7,999 nucleotides of DNA from Hyphomicrobiales bacterium (GCA_025356765.1 JANXRO010000083.1:1-7999); one strand, 5' to 3'; shown: positions 1 through 7,057, counted from the first letter of the stretch. The notes: generated from the letters alone by a model not told the origin. Translations and numbers: made by a program.

Positions 1-77
1 CCAATCTTCATGCAACTTCATTCCACACGCTCCGGCCAAAATCATTTCTTCCAAGGCCGCAGGCAGTGAGGCGTTGC
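1..77 (-). other. Inverted ureC fragment (fold-back junction at window edge)
   Basis: Read on the minus strand from 75 down to 1, this stretch gives 25 uninterrupted codons that match the UreC region immediately before and into the plus-strand fragment. The end reads LAGACGMKLHEDW, where K is the lysine carbamylated in urease (Klebsiella Lys217; codon at 18-16). So the sequence that should precede base 73 in direct orientation is present inverted. Inverted homology ends between 75 and 77 and direct homology begins at 73, giving 3-5 nt of shared junction sequence (GTT to GTTGC). This pattern is typical of template-switch chimeras formed during amplification or at assembly ends. A genuine inverted duplication is possible but less likely, because it would break an otherwise intact ureC. 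The assignment rests on translation and knowledge of the family, not on a database search. Confidence 0.85.
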
Positions 78-88
78 ATGAAGATTGG
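1..88. repeat. Perfect 16-bp inverted repeat (1-16 / 73-88)
   Basis: Bases 1-16 are the exact reverse complement of bases 73-88, with a 56-nt interval. Both arms encode the same UreC residues (LHEDW), one on each strand. The left arm is cut by the window start, so the repeat may be longer. It is best explained as the arms of the fold-back junction in ureC rather than as a functional hairpin. Confidence 0.9.
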
Positions 89-1126
89 GGCACCACGCCT
101 GCCGCGATTGATTGCTGTTTGAGCGTGGCCGACGCACATGATGTGCAAGTGGCCATTCACACCGACACATTGAATGAGAGCGGCTTTGTGGAAGCCACGG
201 TGGCCGCCTTCAAAGGCCGCACCATTCACACCTTCCACACTGAAGGGGCAGGCGGGGGCCATGCGCCGGATATCATCAAGGTGGCGAGCCTGCCCAACGT
301 GTTGCCATCGTCTACAAACCCAACGCGGCCTTACACCGTCAACACCATCGCTGAACATTTGGATATGTTGATGGTGTGCCACCATTTATCGCCTCGCATC
401 GCCGAAGATATTGCCTTTGCAGAAAGCCGCATTCGCAAGGAAACCATTGCGGCAGAAGATATTCTGCATGATCTGGGTTGCTTCTCGATGATTTCATCGG
501 ATAGCCAAGCCATGGGGCGGGTGGGCGAGGTGGTCATTCGCTGCTGGCAGACGGCGCATAAAATGAAGCAGCAACGCGGATTTTTGGCAGGCGACAGTGG
601 CAACGATAATTTTCGCGCCAAACGCTATGTGGCGAAATATACGATCAACCCCGCGATTGCCCATGGCATTGCGCAGGAAGTGGGTTCTGTCGAAGTTGGC
701 AAGCGCGCGGATTTGGTGATGTGGTCTCCGGCTTTCTTTGGGGTGAAGCCGGAGATGGTTTTGCTGGGAGGATCGATTGCTGCGGCACCGATGGGAGACC
801 CCAATGCCTCGATTCCTACGCCGCAGCCGGTGCATTACCGCCCGATGTTTGCCAGCTTCGGCAAGTTGCGCACCACTTCATCAGTGGTGTTTGTTTCGCA
901 AGCCGCCGCAGCGAGCGGATTGCAGCAACGTTTGGGTACAGCAAAGAAAATGGTTGCCGTGAAAAATACCCGTGGCGGAATTTCCAAAGCTTCGATGATC
1001 CACAATTCGGCCACCCCAAGGATTGAAGTTAACGCGGAGACTTATGAAGTGCGCGCCGACGGTGAGTTGCTGGTGTGTGAGCCGGCAACGAGCTTGCCGA
1101 TGACGCAAAGGTATTTTCTATTTTGA
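74..1126 (+). CDS. ureC: Urease subunit alpha, C-terminal 350 residues (5' partial)
   Basis: This is the catalytic subunit of urease, which hydrolyses urea to ammonia and carbamate at a two-nickel centre in the cytoplasm. Aligned by eye with remembered Klebsiella UreC, the visible protein fits residues 218-567 with no indels. Visible residue 2 is the nickel ligand His219 (LHEDWG), 29 is His246 (AIHTDTL), 55 is His272 (HTEGAGGGH), 102/103 are the flap Cys319/His320 (MVCHHL), and 143 is the nickel ligand Asp360 (SSDSQAMGR). It ends in the canonical QRYFLF. The first ~217 residues are missing. The frame stays open back to base 2, but bases 1-75 are inverted sequence (see separate entry), so the true plus-strand coding begins at 73-77; the TTG at 74 is an internal Leu codon, not a start. 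The TGA stop overlaps the ureE ATG by one base (TGATG). Identity is certain; the 5' boundary is set by the anomaly. Confidence 0.96.
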   Translation: MHEDWGTTPAAIDCCLSVADAHDVQVAIHTDTLNESGFVEATVAAFKGRTIHTFHTEGAGGGHAPDIIKVASLPNVLPSSTNPTRPYTVNTIAEHLDMLMVCHHLSPRIAEDIAFAESRIRKETIAAEDILHDLGCFSMISSDSQAMGRVGEVVIRCWQTAHKMKQQRGFLAGDSGNDNFRAKRYVAKYTINPAIAHGIAQEVGSVEVGKRADLVMWSPAFFGVKPEMVLLGGSIAAAPMGDPNASIPTPQPVHYRPMFASFGKLRTTSSVVFVSQAAAASGLQQRLGTAKKMVAVKNTRGGISKASMIHNSATPRIEVNAETYEVRADGELLVCEPATSLPMTQRYFLF

Positions 1127-1566
1127 TGACCTTACGCGCCACGTCGTTCGCTCGCGCTGCCTTCATTACCGAGGAGCCATTCGCAGAAATTTTGTTGGAG
1201 GCGCAGGAACGCCACGTGAGGCGCAAGGTGCTGGGGTTGAGCAACGGTGAAGACGTGTTGGTGGATTTTGAAAAGGCCATCAAGTTGGAAGATGGGGATT
1301 GCCTGGTGTTGGAAGACGGCCGCCTTGTGAGAATTGCGGCGCTGCCAGAAGATTTATTGGAAGTACGCGCGGAAGATGCAAATCATCTGGCAAAACTGGC
1401 CTGGCATATTGGCAATCGCCATCTTGAGGCGCAGATTGAGGCTTTGCGTATTCTTATCCGACCAGATCATGTGATTGCGAAAATGCTTGAGGGCCAAGGT
1501 GCGACAGTGGCAAAAGCCCGCGAAAAATTTTCACCCGAACATGGGGCTTATGCGCATGACCACTGA
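1126..1566 (+). CDS. ureE: Urease accessory protein UreE (nickel metallochaperone)
   Basis: UreE is a cytoplasmic nickel carrier that supplies Ni2+ to the UreDFG-urease activation complex. The 146-residue protein has the N-terminal peptide-binding-like domain (about 1-75), then the metal-binding domain with LAWHIGNRH at 91-99. His99 matches the conserved nickel-binding His96 of Klebsiella UreE, and His115 in RPDHVI matches His112. It ends EHGAYAHDH, with only two histidines in the last three residues instead of the long His-rich tail of the enterobacterial protein; a short tail is common in alphaproteobacteria. I chose the ATG at 1126, which overlaps the ureC stop by one base; a TTG at 1123 lies inside the ureC stop region and is less likely. 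No strong Shine-Dalgarno is visible, so translation is probably coupled to ureC. Confidence 0.95.
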   Translation: MTLRATSFARAAFITEEPFAEILLEAQERHVRRKVLGLSNGEDVLVDFEKAIKLEDGDCLVLEDGRLVRIAALPEDLLEVRAEDANHLAKLAWHIGNRHLEAQIEALRILIRPDHVIAKMLEGQGATVAKAREKFSPEHGAYAHDH

Positions 1567-2200
1567 CGCCTCAAAGCTTTTGATGTTGTTCAATTGGATG
1601 TCTCCCACTTTTCCCATCGGCAGTTTTGCCTATTCCAACGGGTTGGAACAAGCGATTGCCGCAGGCGGCATTCGTTCTCCCGCTGATGTGGAGGGTTGGA
1701 TCAAAGACATGCTGGAAATGGGTTCAGCGTGGAATGATGCGGTTTTGTTTGCGCGCTGCTGGCATGAAAACACCGCTCACTTGAATGAGCTGGCGCAAGC
1801 CATGGCGGGCTCTTCTGAACGTTATCAAGAAACCATGCAACTCGGCCAAAATTTCTGGTCTGCGGCCCGGATATGGTTTGAGAATCTTCAGCCCACCAGC
1901 AACCTGGCTTATCCTGTGGCAGCGGGCTCAGCCTGTGCAGCAGCGGGTTTGATGGCCAGTGATGCTTTATTGGCATTCATGCAAAATTTCGTGGCAGCGC
2001 AAGTTTCAGTGGCCGTGCGGCTTGTGCCCCTTGGGCAAACCAAGGGATTGGAGATTATGAAAAACCTGGCCCCGGTGATTGAGCGCGTGGCACAACGTGC
2101 AGCAACCGCAACGCTCAAAGATCTTGGCAGCGCTACCATCGGTGCCGATATAGCCTCCATGCAGCATGAGAATCTTTATTCGCGGATGTTTCGCACATGA
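1556..2200 (+). CDS. ureF: Urease accessory protein UreF
   Basis: UreF is an all-helical protein that bridges UreD (UreH) and UreG on apo-urease and is proposed to gate UreG GTPase activity during nickel insertion. From the chosen ATG it is 214 residues, close to the usual size. The family signature is SPTFPIGSFAYSNGLE at 16-31. Later family features are the PVAAGSA segment, the AVRLVPLGQT motif near the middle-to-end, and a C-terminal stretch DIASMQHENLYSRMFRT. The frame is open upstream to 1475, inside ureE, but UreF homology begins around KLLMLFNWMSP. Starts at 1541 and 1550 are also possible; 1556 gives the shortest overlap with ureE (11 bp) and a normal N-terminus. It overlaps ureG by 4 bp (ATGA), indicating translational coupling. 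Confidence 0.94.
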   Translation: MTTDASKLLMLFNWMSPTFPIGSFAYSNGLEQAIAAGGIRSPADVEGWIKDMLEMGSAWNDAVLFARCWHENTAHLNELAQAMAGSSERYQETMQLGQNFWSAARIWFENLQPTSNLAYPVAAGSACAAAGLMASDALLAFMQNFVAAQVSVAVRLVPLGQTKGLEIMKNLAPVIERVAQRAATATLKDLGSATIGADIASMQHENLYSRMFRT

Positions 2201-2805
2201 AAAACGGGCCCTTGCGCGTCGGCATTGGCGGGCCTGTGGGTTCGGGCAAAACCACTTTAACCGAAAAGTTGTGCAAGGCCATGCGTGATCGCTATTCCGT
2301 TGCGGTGATCACCAATGATATTTATACCAAAGAAGATGCGCTGATTTTAAATCGCCTGCAGGCCTTGCCGGAGGAGCGCATCATGGGCGTGGAAACCGGG
2401 GGCTGCCCGCACACGGCCATCCGCGAAGATGCCTCGATCAATCTGGCAGCCATCGATGAGATGGTGAAGCGCATTCCAGATCTGGATATCATTTTCATTG
2501 AGAGCGGCGGAGACAATTTGTCAGCCACTTTCTCACCCGATCTTGCAGATTTGTCGCTCTATGTGATCAGCGTTTGCCAAGGAGAAAAAATTCCACGCAA
2601 AGGTGGACCGGCGATTACGCGCTCTGATTTGTTGATTATCAACAAAGTTGATCTGGCGCCGCATGTGATGGCCGATTTATCGGTGATGGAGCATGATGCG
2701 AAAGTGCAACGGGGCACGCGACCGTTTGTGTTTACCGACATGCTGCGCCAGAAGGGGCTTGCTGAGGTGGTTTCATTTATTGAACAACGCGGTGGAATGA
2801 ATTGA
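2197..2805 (+). CDS. ureG: Urease accessory GTPase UreG
   Basis: UreG is the SIMIBI-class GTPase that binds nickel at its dimer interface and delivers it to urease with UreF and UreD. The 202-residue length is standard. Motifs seen are the P-loop GPVGSGKT (12-19), TNDIYTKEDA (39-48), the metal-binding CPH (Cys70-Pro-His72), ESGGDNLSATFSP (102-114), GEKIPRKGG (129-137) and the guanine-specificity motif NKVD (149-152). One segment is slightly unusual: LYVISVCQGEK (121-131) has Ser where most UreG proteins I recall have Asp (VIDVA-GEK), plus an extra Cys127, and GGPAI replaces the common GGPGI. All catalytic motifs are otherwise intact. The start ATG at 2197 sits in the ureF stop (ATGA). It is the last urease gene here; ureD, ureA and ureB must lie elsewhere or off the left edge. 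Confidence 0.97.
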   Translation: MKNGPLRVGIGGPVGSGKTTLTEKLCKAMRDRYSVAVITNDIYTKEDALILNRLQALPEERIMGVETGGCPHTAIREDASINLAAIDEMVKRIPDLDIIFIESGGDNLSATFSPDLADLSLYVISVCQGEKIPRKGGPAITRSDLLIINKVDLAPHVMADLSVMEHDAKVQRGTRPFVFTDMLRQKGLAEVVSFIEQRGGMN

Positions 2806-2874
2806 AGTGTTGCTTTATTCAGGCAGGCGTTAACCAGCTTGACAAGGGCCACGGGGTTGCCCATTTCAAGCGTT

Positions 2875-3831
2875 ATGGCTTTGCCCCCTCTTAAAATTCT
2901 TCTGGCTGCACCGCGGGGGTTTTGCGCGGGTGTGGTGCGGGCCATTGATATTGTCGAACGTGCCTTGGAGATTTATGGCGCGCCAGTTTATGTGCGCCAT
3001 GAGATTGTTCACAATAAATTTGTGGTTGATGATTTGAAGGCCAAAGGCGCCATATTTGTGGAAGAGCTGAGTGAGATTCCGCCAGGCGAACACCCGGTTA
3101 TTTTTTCAGCCCATGGTGTGCCCAAAGCAGTTCCAGCCGAAGCGCAGCGCCGCGCCCTGTTTCAGATTGATGCCACATGCCCCTTGGTGACCAAAGTGCA
3201 TATGGAAGCACAGCGCCACCATGAGCAGGGATTGGAAATTATTTTGATTGGCCACAAAGGCCACCCCGAAGTGATAGGCACGATGGGACAGCTGCCAATG
3301 GGCGCCATCACCTTGATCGAGACGGTTGAAGATGCCGAGGAAATCAATGTGCGCAGCGCTGAGAAGCTGGCCTATGCAACACAAACCACGCTTTCGGTTG
3401 ATGACACCAGAGATGTGATTGCGGTGTTGCAGCGGCGTTTCCCTTTGATCAAAGGGCCGACGCGCGAGGATATTTGCTATGCCACCACCAACAGGCAAGA
3501 GGCGGTGAAATCCATTGCGGCGCATATTGATGCGTTGATTGTGGTGGGTGCGCCGAATTCATCTAACTCCATGCGTTTAGTTGAAGTGGGTGAACGGAAC
3601 GGGTGCCCGAAAGGCTATCTCGTGCAACGCGCCACGGATTTGGATTGGAATGCACTGGGCGGTTTGCAAGTGGTGGGGCTTTCGGCGGGAGCTTCGGCAC
3701 CCGAAATTCTGGTGAATGAGATTATTGACGCTTTTCGTTCGCACTATGATGTGACGGTTGAGAACGTGACCTTGCGCGAGGAAAACGTGTCTTTCAAGTT
3801 GCCGCGTGAATTGCGCCAGCCCGCTGCATGA
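2875..3831 (+). CDS. ispH: 4-hydroxy-3-methylbut-2-enyl diphosphate reductase (IspH/LytB)
   Basis: IspH catalyses the last step of the MEP pathway, reductive dehydroxylation of HMBPP to IPP and DMAPP, using a [4Fe-4S] cluster in the cytoplasm. From the ATG at 2875 it is 318 residues. The three cluster cysteines are present: Cys17 (PRGFCAGV), Cys102 (ATCPLV) and Cys201 (DICYATTNRQ). Substrate-site residues are also present: His46 (EIVHNKF), His80 (FSAHGVP), His130 and Glu132 (GHKGHPEVIGT) and the SSNS motif at 229-232. The sequence is of rhizobial type. The frame is open upstream to a TTG at 2839, which would add 12 residues; family proteins begin close to PPLKILL, so ATG 2875 is preferred even though no good Shine-Dalgarno precedes it. 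It follows ureG by 69 nt and overlaps rnhA by 4 bp. Confidence 0.97.
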   Translation: MALPPLKILLAAPRGFCAGVVRAIDIVERALEIYGAPVYVRHEIVHNKFVVDDLKAKGAIFVEELSEIPPGEHPVIFSAHGVPKAVPAEAQRRALFQIDATCPLVTKVHMEAQRHHEQGLEIILIGHKGHPEVIGTMGQLPMGAITLIETVEDAEEINVRSAEKLAYATQTTLSVDDTRDVIAVLQRRFPLIKGPTREDICYATTNRQEAVKSIAAHIDALIVVGAPNSSNSMRLVEVGERNGCPKGYLVQRATDLDWNALGGLQVVGLSAGASAPEILVNEIIDAFRSHYDVTVENVTLREENVSFKLPRELRQPAA

Positions 3832-4301
3832 GTGCCAAGACTGTTGTTATCCACACTGATGGGGCGTGTTCGGGCAACCCGGGGCCCGGAGGCTGGGGCG
3901 CGATTTTGGATTATGGCGGCACCCGCAAGGAGCTTTCTGGCGGGGCGGCGGAAACGACCAACAACCGCATGGAGTTGATGGCGGCGATTGAAGCCCTGGG
4001 CGCGTTGAAGCGGCCATGCATGGTGGAAATGCATGTGGACTCCGTTTATGTGAAAGATGGAATTACCAAATGGGTGCAAGGCTGGCAGCGCAATGGCTGG
4101 AAAACTGCCGATAAAAAGCCGGTTAAAAATGTGGCGTTGTGGCAGGCATTGGTGGAGGCGATTGCGCGACATCAAATCACCTGGCACTGGGTAAAGGGCC
4201 ACGATGGCAACCCTGAGAATGAACGCGCTGATGAACTGGCGCGGGCAGGCATGGCACCTTTTAAGGCTTTGGGTTCAGGAGAAAAACCACGTAGCCTTTG
4301 A
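3828..4301 (+). CDS. rnhA: Ribonuclease HI
   Basis: RNase HI degrades the RNA strand of RNA-DNA hybrids, removing R-loops and primer remnants. The 157-residue protein has the full type 1 fold. Catalytic acidic residues are Asp11 (TDGACSGNPG), Glu49 (NRMELMA), Asp71 (HVDSVYV) and Asp135 (ERADELA), with the mobile-loop His125 in WVKGHDGNPENE. The basic-protrusion region (WVQGWQRNGWK, 82-92) is present, as in bacterial RNase HI. The ATG overlaps the ispH stop (ATGA), so translation is probably coupled. Its last ~13 codons overlap the 3' end of the opposite-strand DUF3142-like gene. From memory, many Rhizobiales have thrB (homoserine kinase) between ispH and rnhA; it is absent here. Confidence 0.97.
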   Translation: MSAKTVVIHTDGACSGNPGPGGWGAILDYGGTRKELSGGAAETTNNRMELMAAIEALGALKRPCMVEMHVDSVYVKDGITKWVQGWQRNGWKTADKKPVKNVALWQALVEAIARHQITWHWVKGHDGNPENERADELARAGMAPFKALGSGEKPRSL

Positions 4302-5004
4302 ACATTGGGTTCAATTTTAATTGATCGGGGGCCGCCCAATCACCATTCTGCACCAAACCGATTTTAAATGGGATATTCAAGGCGCCAAGTTTTTTAAGAT
4401 AAGTTTCGTAACCCGCAATTACGTGGCGGCCCTGATAAATTTGAATCACAATTTCATCCACCACGCCGGAAAGCGCTTGCAGGCCGCGCGGGTCTCCGTT
4501 CGCGCTCCAATCGAGCAGACCCGTGACACCCAAGAGATAGGCTTTGGGCAGCCGCGCACGAAGCTTGGTTAGAAAGCTGGCGTATTCATCCAAGTGTTTG
4601 GTGCCAGCATCAAAATCTATTTGCAGGCCCGTGACATTATTGCCAGCGGTTTGCCACGCTTCAAGATGGTTCAGAATATCTTCGATAATGCCGTTGTTCC
4701 AGCCAATGGTTTGGGCGCGGTAAACGATCCAGATTTTGCGGCCCAATACCTGGGGCGCGGCACTGCGCTGGGAAATGATGTGAGGGTGCTGTTGGCCCGT
4801 GACTTCACCCGCCAGAATGTAGATCTCTTGGGCCTGCTTTAGGGCAGGCTGCGGCTGAACCCCAGCCCAAAGCCAAAAGGAACGATAATTTTCGGCTTGA
4901 ATGATTTCAGCTTTGGCAGCGCTTGCATACAGGGGAAGGAGGATGCAAAGCGCAAAAATTTTACCAATAATAACGTAATTCCTTGGCCCAATTGGTGTTG
5001 GCAT
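4261..5004 (-). CDS. Exported protein resembling DUF3142 (TIM-barrel-like, function unknown)
   Basis: The 247-residue product has a likely Sec signal peptide: a hydrophobic stretch at about 11-29 ending in ASAAKA, with probable cleavage near residue 32, so it is predicted periplasmic. The mature part resembles the DUF3142 family as I remember it: FWLWAG (43-48), IYILAGEV (61-68), IWIVYRAQT (91-99), GLQIDFDAGTKHLDEY (126-141), YLLGVTGLLDW (156-166) and EIVIQIYQGR (184-193). The beta-strand with IDFD (129-132) recalls the acidic strand of GH18-like TIM barrels, so a carbohydrate-related role is conceivable but unproven. The mature region has no cysteine. The ATG at 5004 lies inside the end of the 696-aa gene (44-bp overlap); no other plausible in-frame start exists near the signal peptide, and GAAG lies 7 nt upstream of the ATG. 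Its tail overlaps rnhA by 41 bp. The gene is confident, the family call moderate. Confidence 0.85.
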   Translation of the reverse strand: MPTPIGPRNYVIIGKIFALCILLPLYASAAKAEIIQAENYRSFWLWAGVQPQPALKQAQEIYILAGEVTGQQHPHIISQRSAAPQVLGRKIWIVYRAQTIGWNNGIIEDILNHLEAWQTAGNNVTGLQIDFDAGTKHLDEYASFLTKLRARLPKAYLLGVTGLLDWSANGDPRGLQALSGVVDEIVIQIYQGRHVIAGYETYLKKLGALNIPFKIGLVQNGDWAAPDQLKLNPMFKGYVVFLLNPKP

Positions 5005-7051
5005 AATTTTGCTTCAGCTCATCATACCAGCCCTTGCGAGCGGACGTTGCCACGTCTTTTCCGCCGCAGTCATTGGCGTGGGCGGGTTCATAACAGTGCA
5101 CGGCGCGGAACAGAGCGTAAGCGCGTTCTTCACGCGGGGCCGATTTATCTTTCATCACGTCAGCGTAAATATCGCCACGGTAAATCTTCTCGCCGGAAAA
5201 AATTGTTCCGGTTCCACCCAAAACATCTTTGTCGGTGACAACAGCATCGCCGATACCGGTCAACCGGAAGAAATCGCCGAGGCACATTCTGGCGCGAATG
5301 TCTTTGGGGTTTGCATCAAGCTTGGTCGCAAGCTTGAGAATGCCGGGGCAGATATAATCTTGCTTGCTTCCTTCCCAGCGGAAGCTGGCAAACCTGTCGT
5401 CTGGCGCGGGTTTGGATGTGTCCGCTGCAGGCACAGGTTCTGCCGGCAGCAAGGCATAGTCTTCAGTGAAGGCTTTGAAATGGCCTTGCACCAGATCACG
5501 CGAAAACAGGCGAAACAAGGCGGTATCTCGCTCATCTTGCGGGGCTGTGGTGGAAGTGGTTTGCTGGCGCAAAATAATCGGGCCCGCAACATATTCAAGA
5601 AGTTGTTTGCGAATGGACGGATCTTGAATCAAACTTGCTGCCTCAAAATCTCCGCCGATTTTTTTATGGCGTTCATCAAACATGGCGAGTGCGAGTTCTA
5701 AAGTGCCGCGCTGATAGGCTGATGTTGTGGCAGGAAACATGGCCACATAGGAGGTGCGCACCGTGTCGTCGCCCGTCGCATCCCTGGCTGCATTGCGCAG
5801 AAGCTGGCGACTGAAGTCAAGATAGCTGAAATCCGGGGGAATGGGCTTTTCCGGCAACAGTTTTAAAACTGCTTTGGCGTTCTTATCAACAAACCAGGCG
5901 TGGGCGGCGAGGAGATAATCAAACAGTTCCGGTTGCGAGGCAAAGCGTTGGCGCTGCGCCTCTAGAACATCGGTTTTTAAATCAATGATTTGTTTGTGCT
6001 TCTCATCTGCATGCTCGCGCATCAGGCGGAAGTCTTGCACGGCCAGCACCATGGGGTTGAGGGCGTTATCGGCATAGGCTTCGATGGGCAGTTTCAAATC
6101 CATCTCATTCACCACTTCAAGGCTGGCCGCATTCACCTCACTATCGGCAACCAGCTTGGAATAAGTTGCAAGTTGTTTGGATTTGTCGCCGCCCAACCAA
6201 TAAGCGCGGCGCAGAAGGCCGGTGGCAGAGGCTGCATAGTTGCCGGTTGGATAGTCTTTCAAATAAAGCGTAAGTGCATCGATAGCTTTGCTGACTTTGG
6301 CGGCATCAACCTGGTTTTTTTGCATCGTGCCATATTCATCGAAGGCAGTGGCCTGAGCATCTAACAGCAAGATGCGCGCCACCATATAGCGCGATGCTTC
6401 TTTCACCCAGGGTTGGCTGGCGTTTTGCAAAGCAACAAAGTTGGCAGGATCAAAATGGCTGACGTCATAGAAATTTACGATCGCTTCGAGATAGACAAGA
6501 AACTCTTTGCCTGAGGCTGACTTTACGTCGGTTGACAGCGCCTGTTTGGCAGAGACATCGGGCGCTTTTGCGTGCTGACAGTTGATGGCACCGCGCGCTT
6601 CACCTAAAACTTTCTTTTCAAGCTCCGAGAGATCAGTGGCCGCTTTGACGGCTGCGATAAATTGGGTGCCGCCTGTCGAATCGCTGATACAGATGGTGCC
6701 CTCGCCGCTGGTTTGCGGATCCGGGCTTTCTGCCGCTGGCGCTGGTTCTGGCGTCAGCGCTTCGACCAGACCAGCGTAATCAACGGGGTTTGCATCATTG
6801 GGCGGAAGATAGTGCCGGTCATTCACCCCCAGTTTTTTGAGCTTCTGCTTATGGGAATCAGCCATCAGATAAACCAGGTTCACCCGTGTGTCGTTGGAAG
6901 GGGACAGAAAGCCCATGCTGTCACAGCCCGTGAAGCCTGCATGAAAAACTTTCATGGTGGGCGAGCAGCCAGCGTCGCCACTGGCCCAAGCTGACACGCT
7001 AAAAATCGCAGCAAAATACCAGAACAGCAGTATTCGGATGAGATGGCGCAT
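4961..7051 (-). CDS. Large exported helical-repeat-like protein, function unknown
   Basis: The 696-residue product begins with a clear signal peptide (MRHLIR, hydrophobic 7-19, predicted cleavage AWA|S near 23). The mature N-terminus contains GCSPTMKVFHAG (28-39) and SNDTRVNLVYLMAD (52-65), followed by a Pro/Ala/Glu-rich linker at about 98-118. The remainder is predicted mostly alpha-helical, with segments resembling TPR or YfiO-like solenoid helices (for example ALTLYLKDYPTGNYAASATGLLRRA at 259-283, cited by position). The C-terminus has a conserved-looking ending, WYDELKQNYANTNWAKELRYYW. Eight cysteines lie in the mature region (29, 43, 121, 158 and four near the C-terminus), an even number suited to disulfides. 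The start is supported by AGGAG 7 nt upstream. It is 62 nt downstream of the peroxiredoxin gene and overlaps the DUF3142-like gene by 44 bp. I do not recognise a characterised function; a scaffold or assembly protein working with the DUF3142 partner is inference. Confidence 0.88.
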   Translation of the reverse strand: MRHLIRILLFWYFAAIFSVSAWASGDAGCSPTMKVFHAGFTGCDSMGFLSPSNDTRVNLVYLMADSHKQKLKKLGVNDRHYLPPNDANPVDYAGLVEALTPEPAPAAESPDPQTSGEGTICISDSTGGTQFIAAVKAATDLSELEKKVLGEARGAINCQHAKAPDVSAKQALSTDVKSASGKEFLVYLEAIVNFYDVSHFDPANFVALQNASQPWVKEASRYMVARILLLDAQATAFDEYGTMQKNQVDAAKVSKAIDALTLYLKDYPTGNYAASATGLLRRAYWLGGDKSKQLATYSKLVADSEVNAASLEVVNEMDLKLPIEAYADNALNPMVLAVQDFRLMREHADEKHKQIIDLKTDVLEAQRQRFASQPELFDYLLAAHAWFVDKNAKAVLKLLPEKPIPPDFSYLDFSRQLLRNAARDATGDDTVRTSYVAMFPATTSAYQRGTLELALAMFDERHKKIGGDFEAASLIQDPSIRKQLLEYVAGPIILRQQTTSTTAPQDERDTALFRLFSRDLVQGHFKAFTEDYALLPAEPVPAADTSKPAPDDRFASFRWEGSKQDYICPGILKLATKLDANPKDIRARMCLGDFFRLTGIGDAVVTDKDVLGGTGTIFSGEKIYRGDIYADVMKDKSAPREERAYALFRAVHCYEPAHANDCGGKDVATSARKGWYDELKQNYANTNWAKELRYYW

Positions 7052-7057
7052 TTTGCT

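Noticed and set aside
8..385. 125-residue minus-strand open frame opposite ureC
   Set aside because: It is antisense to clearly conserved UreC codons. Its beginning does not resemble any family, and it only reaches into the inverted fragment in a different frame from the real UreC codons there.
1475..1555. N-terminal extension of UreF into ureE
   Set aside because: The extra 27 residues are encoded out of frame within conserved UreE sequence and do not resemble UreF; the ATG at 1556 gives a normal protein.
3744..4202. 152-residue minus-strand open frame opposite ispH and rnhA
   Set aside because: It covers two highly conserved genes in antisense and has no recognisable motif.
5009..5701. 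230-residue plus-strand open frame opposite the 696-aa gene
   Set aside because: The minus-strand frame is three times longer, with a signal peptide and a good ribosome binding site. The plus-strand product shows no coherent domain and looks like a shadow of codon bias.
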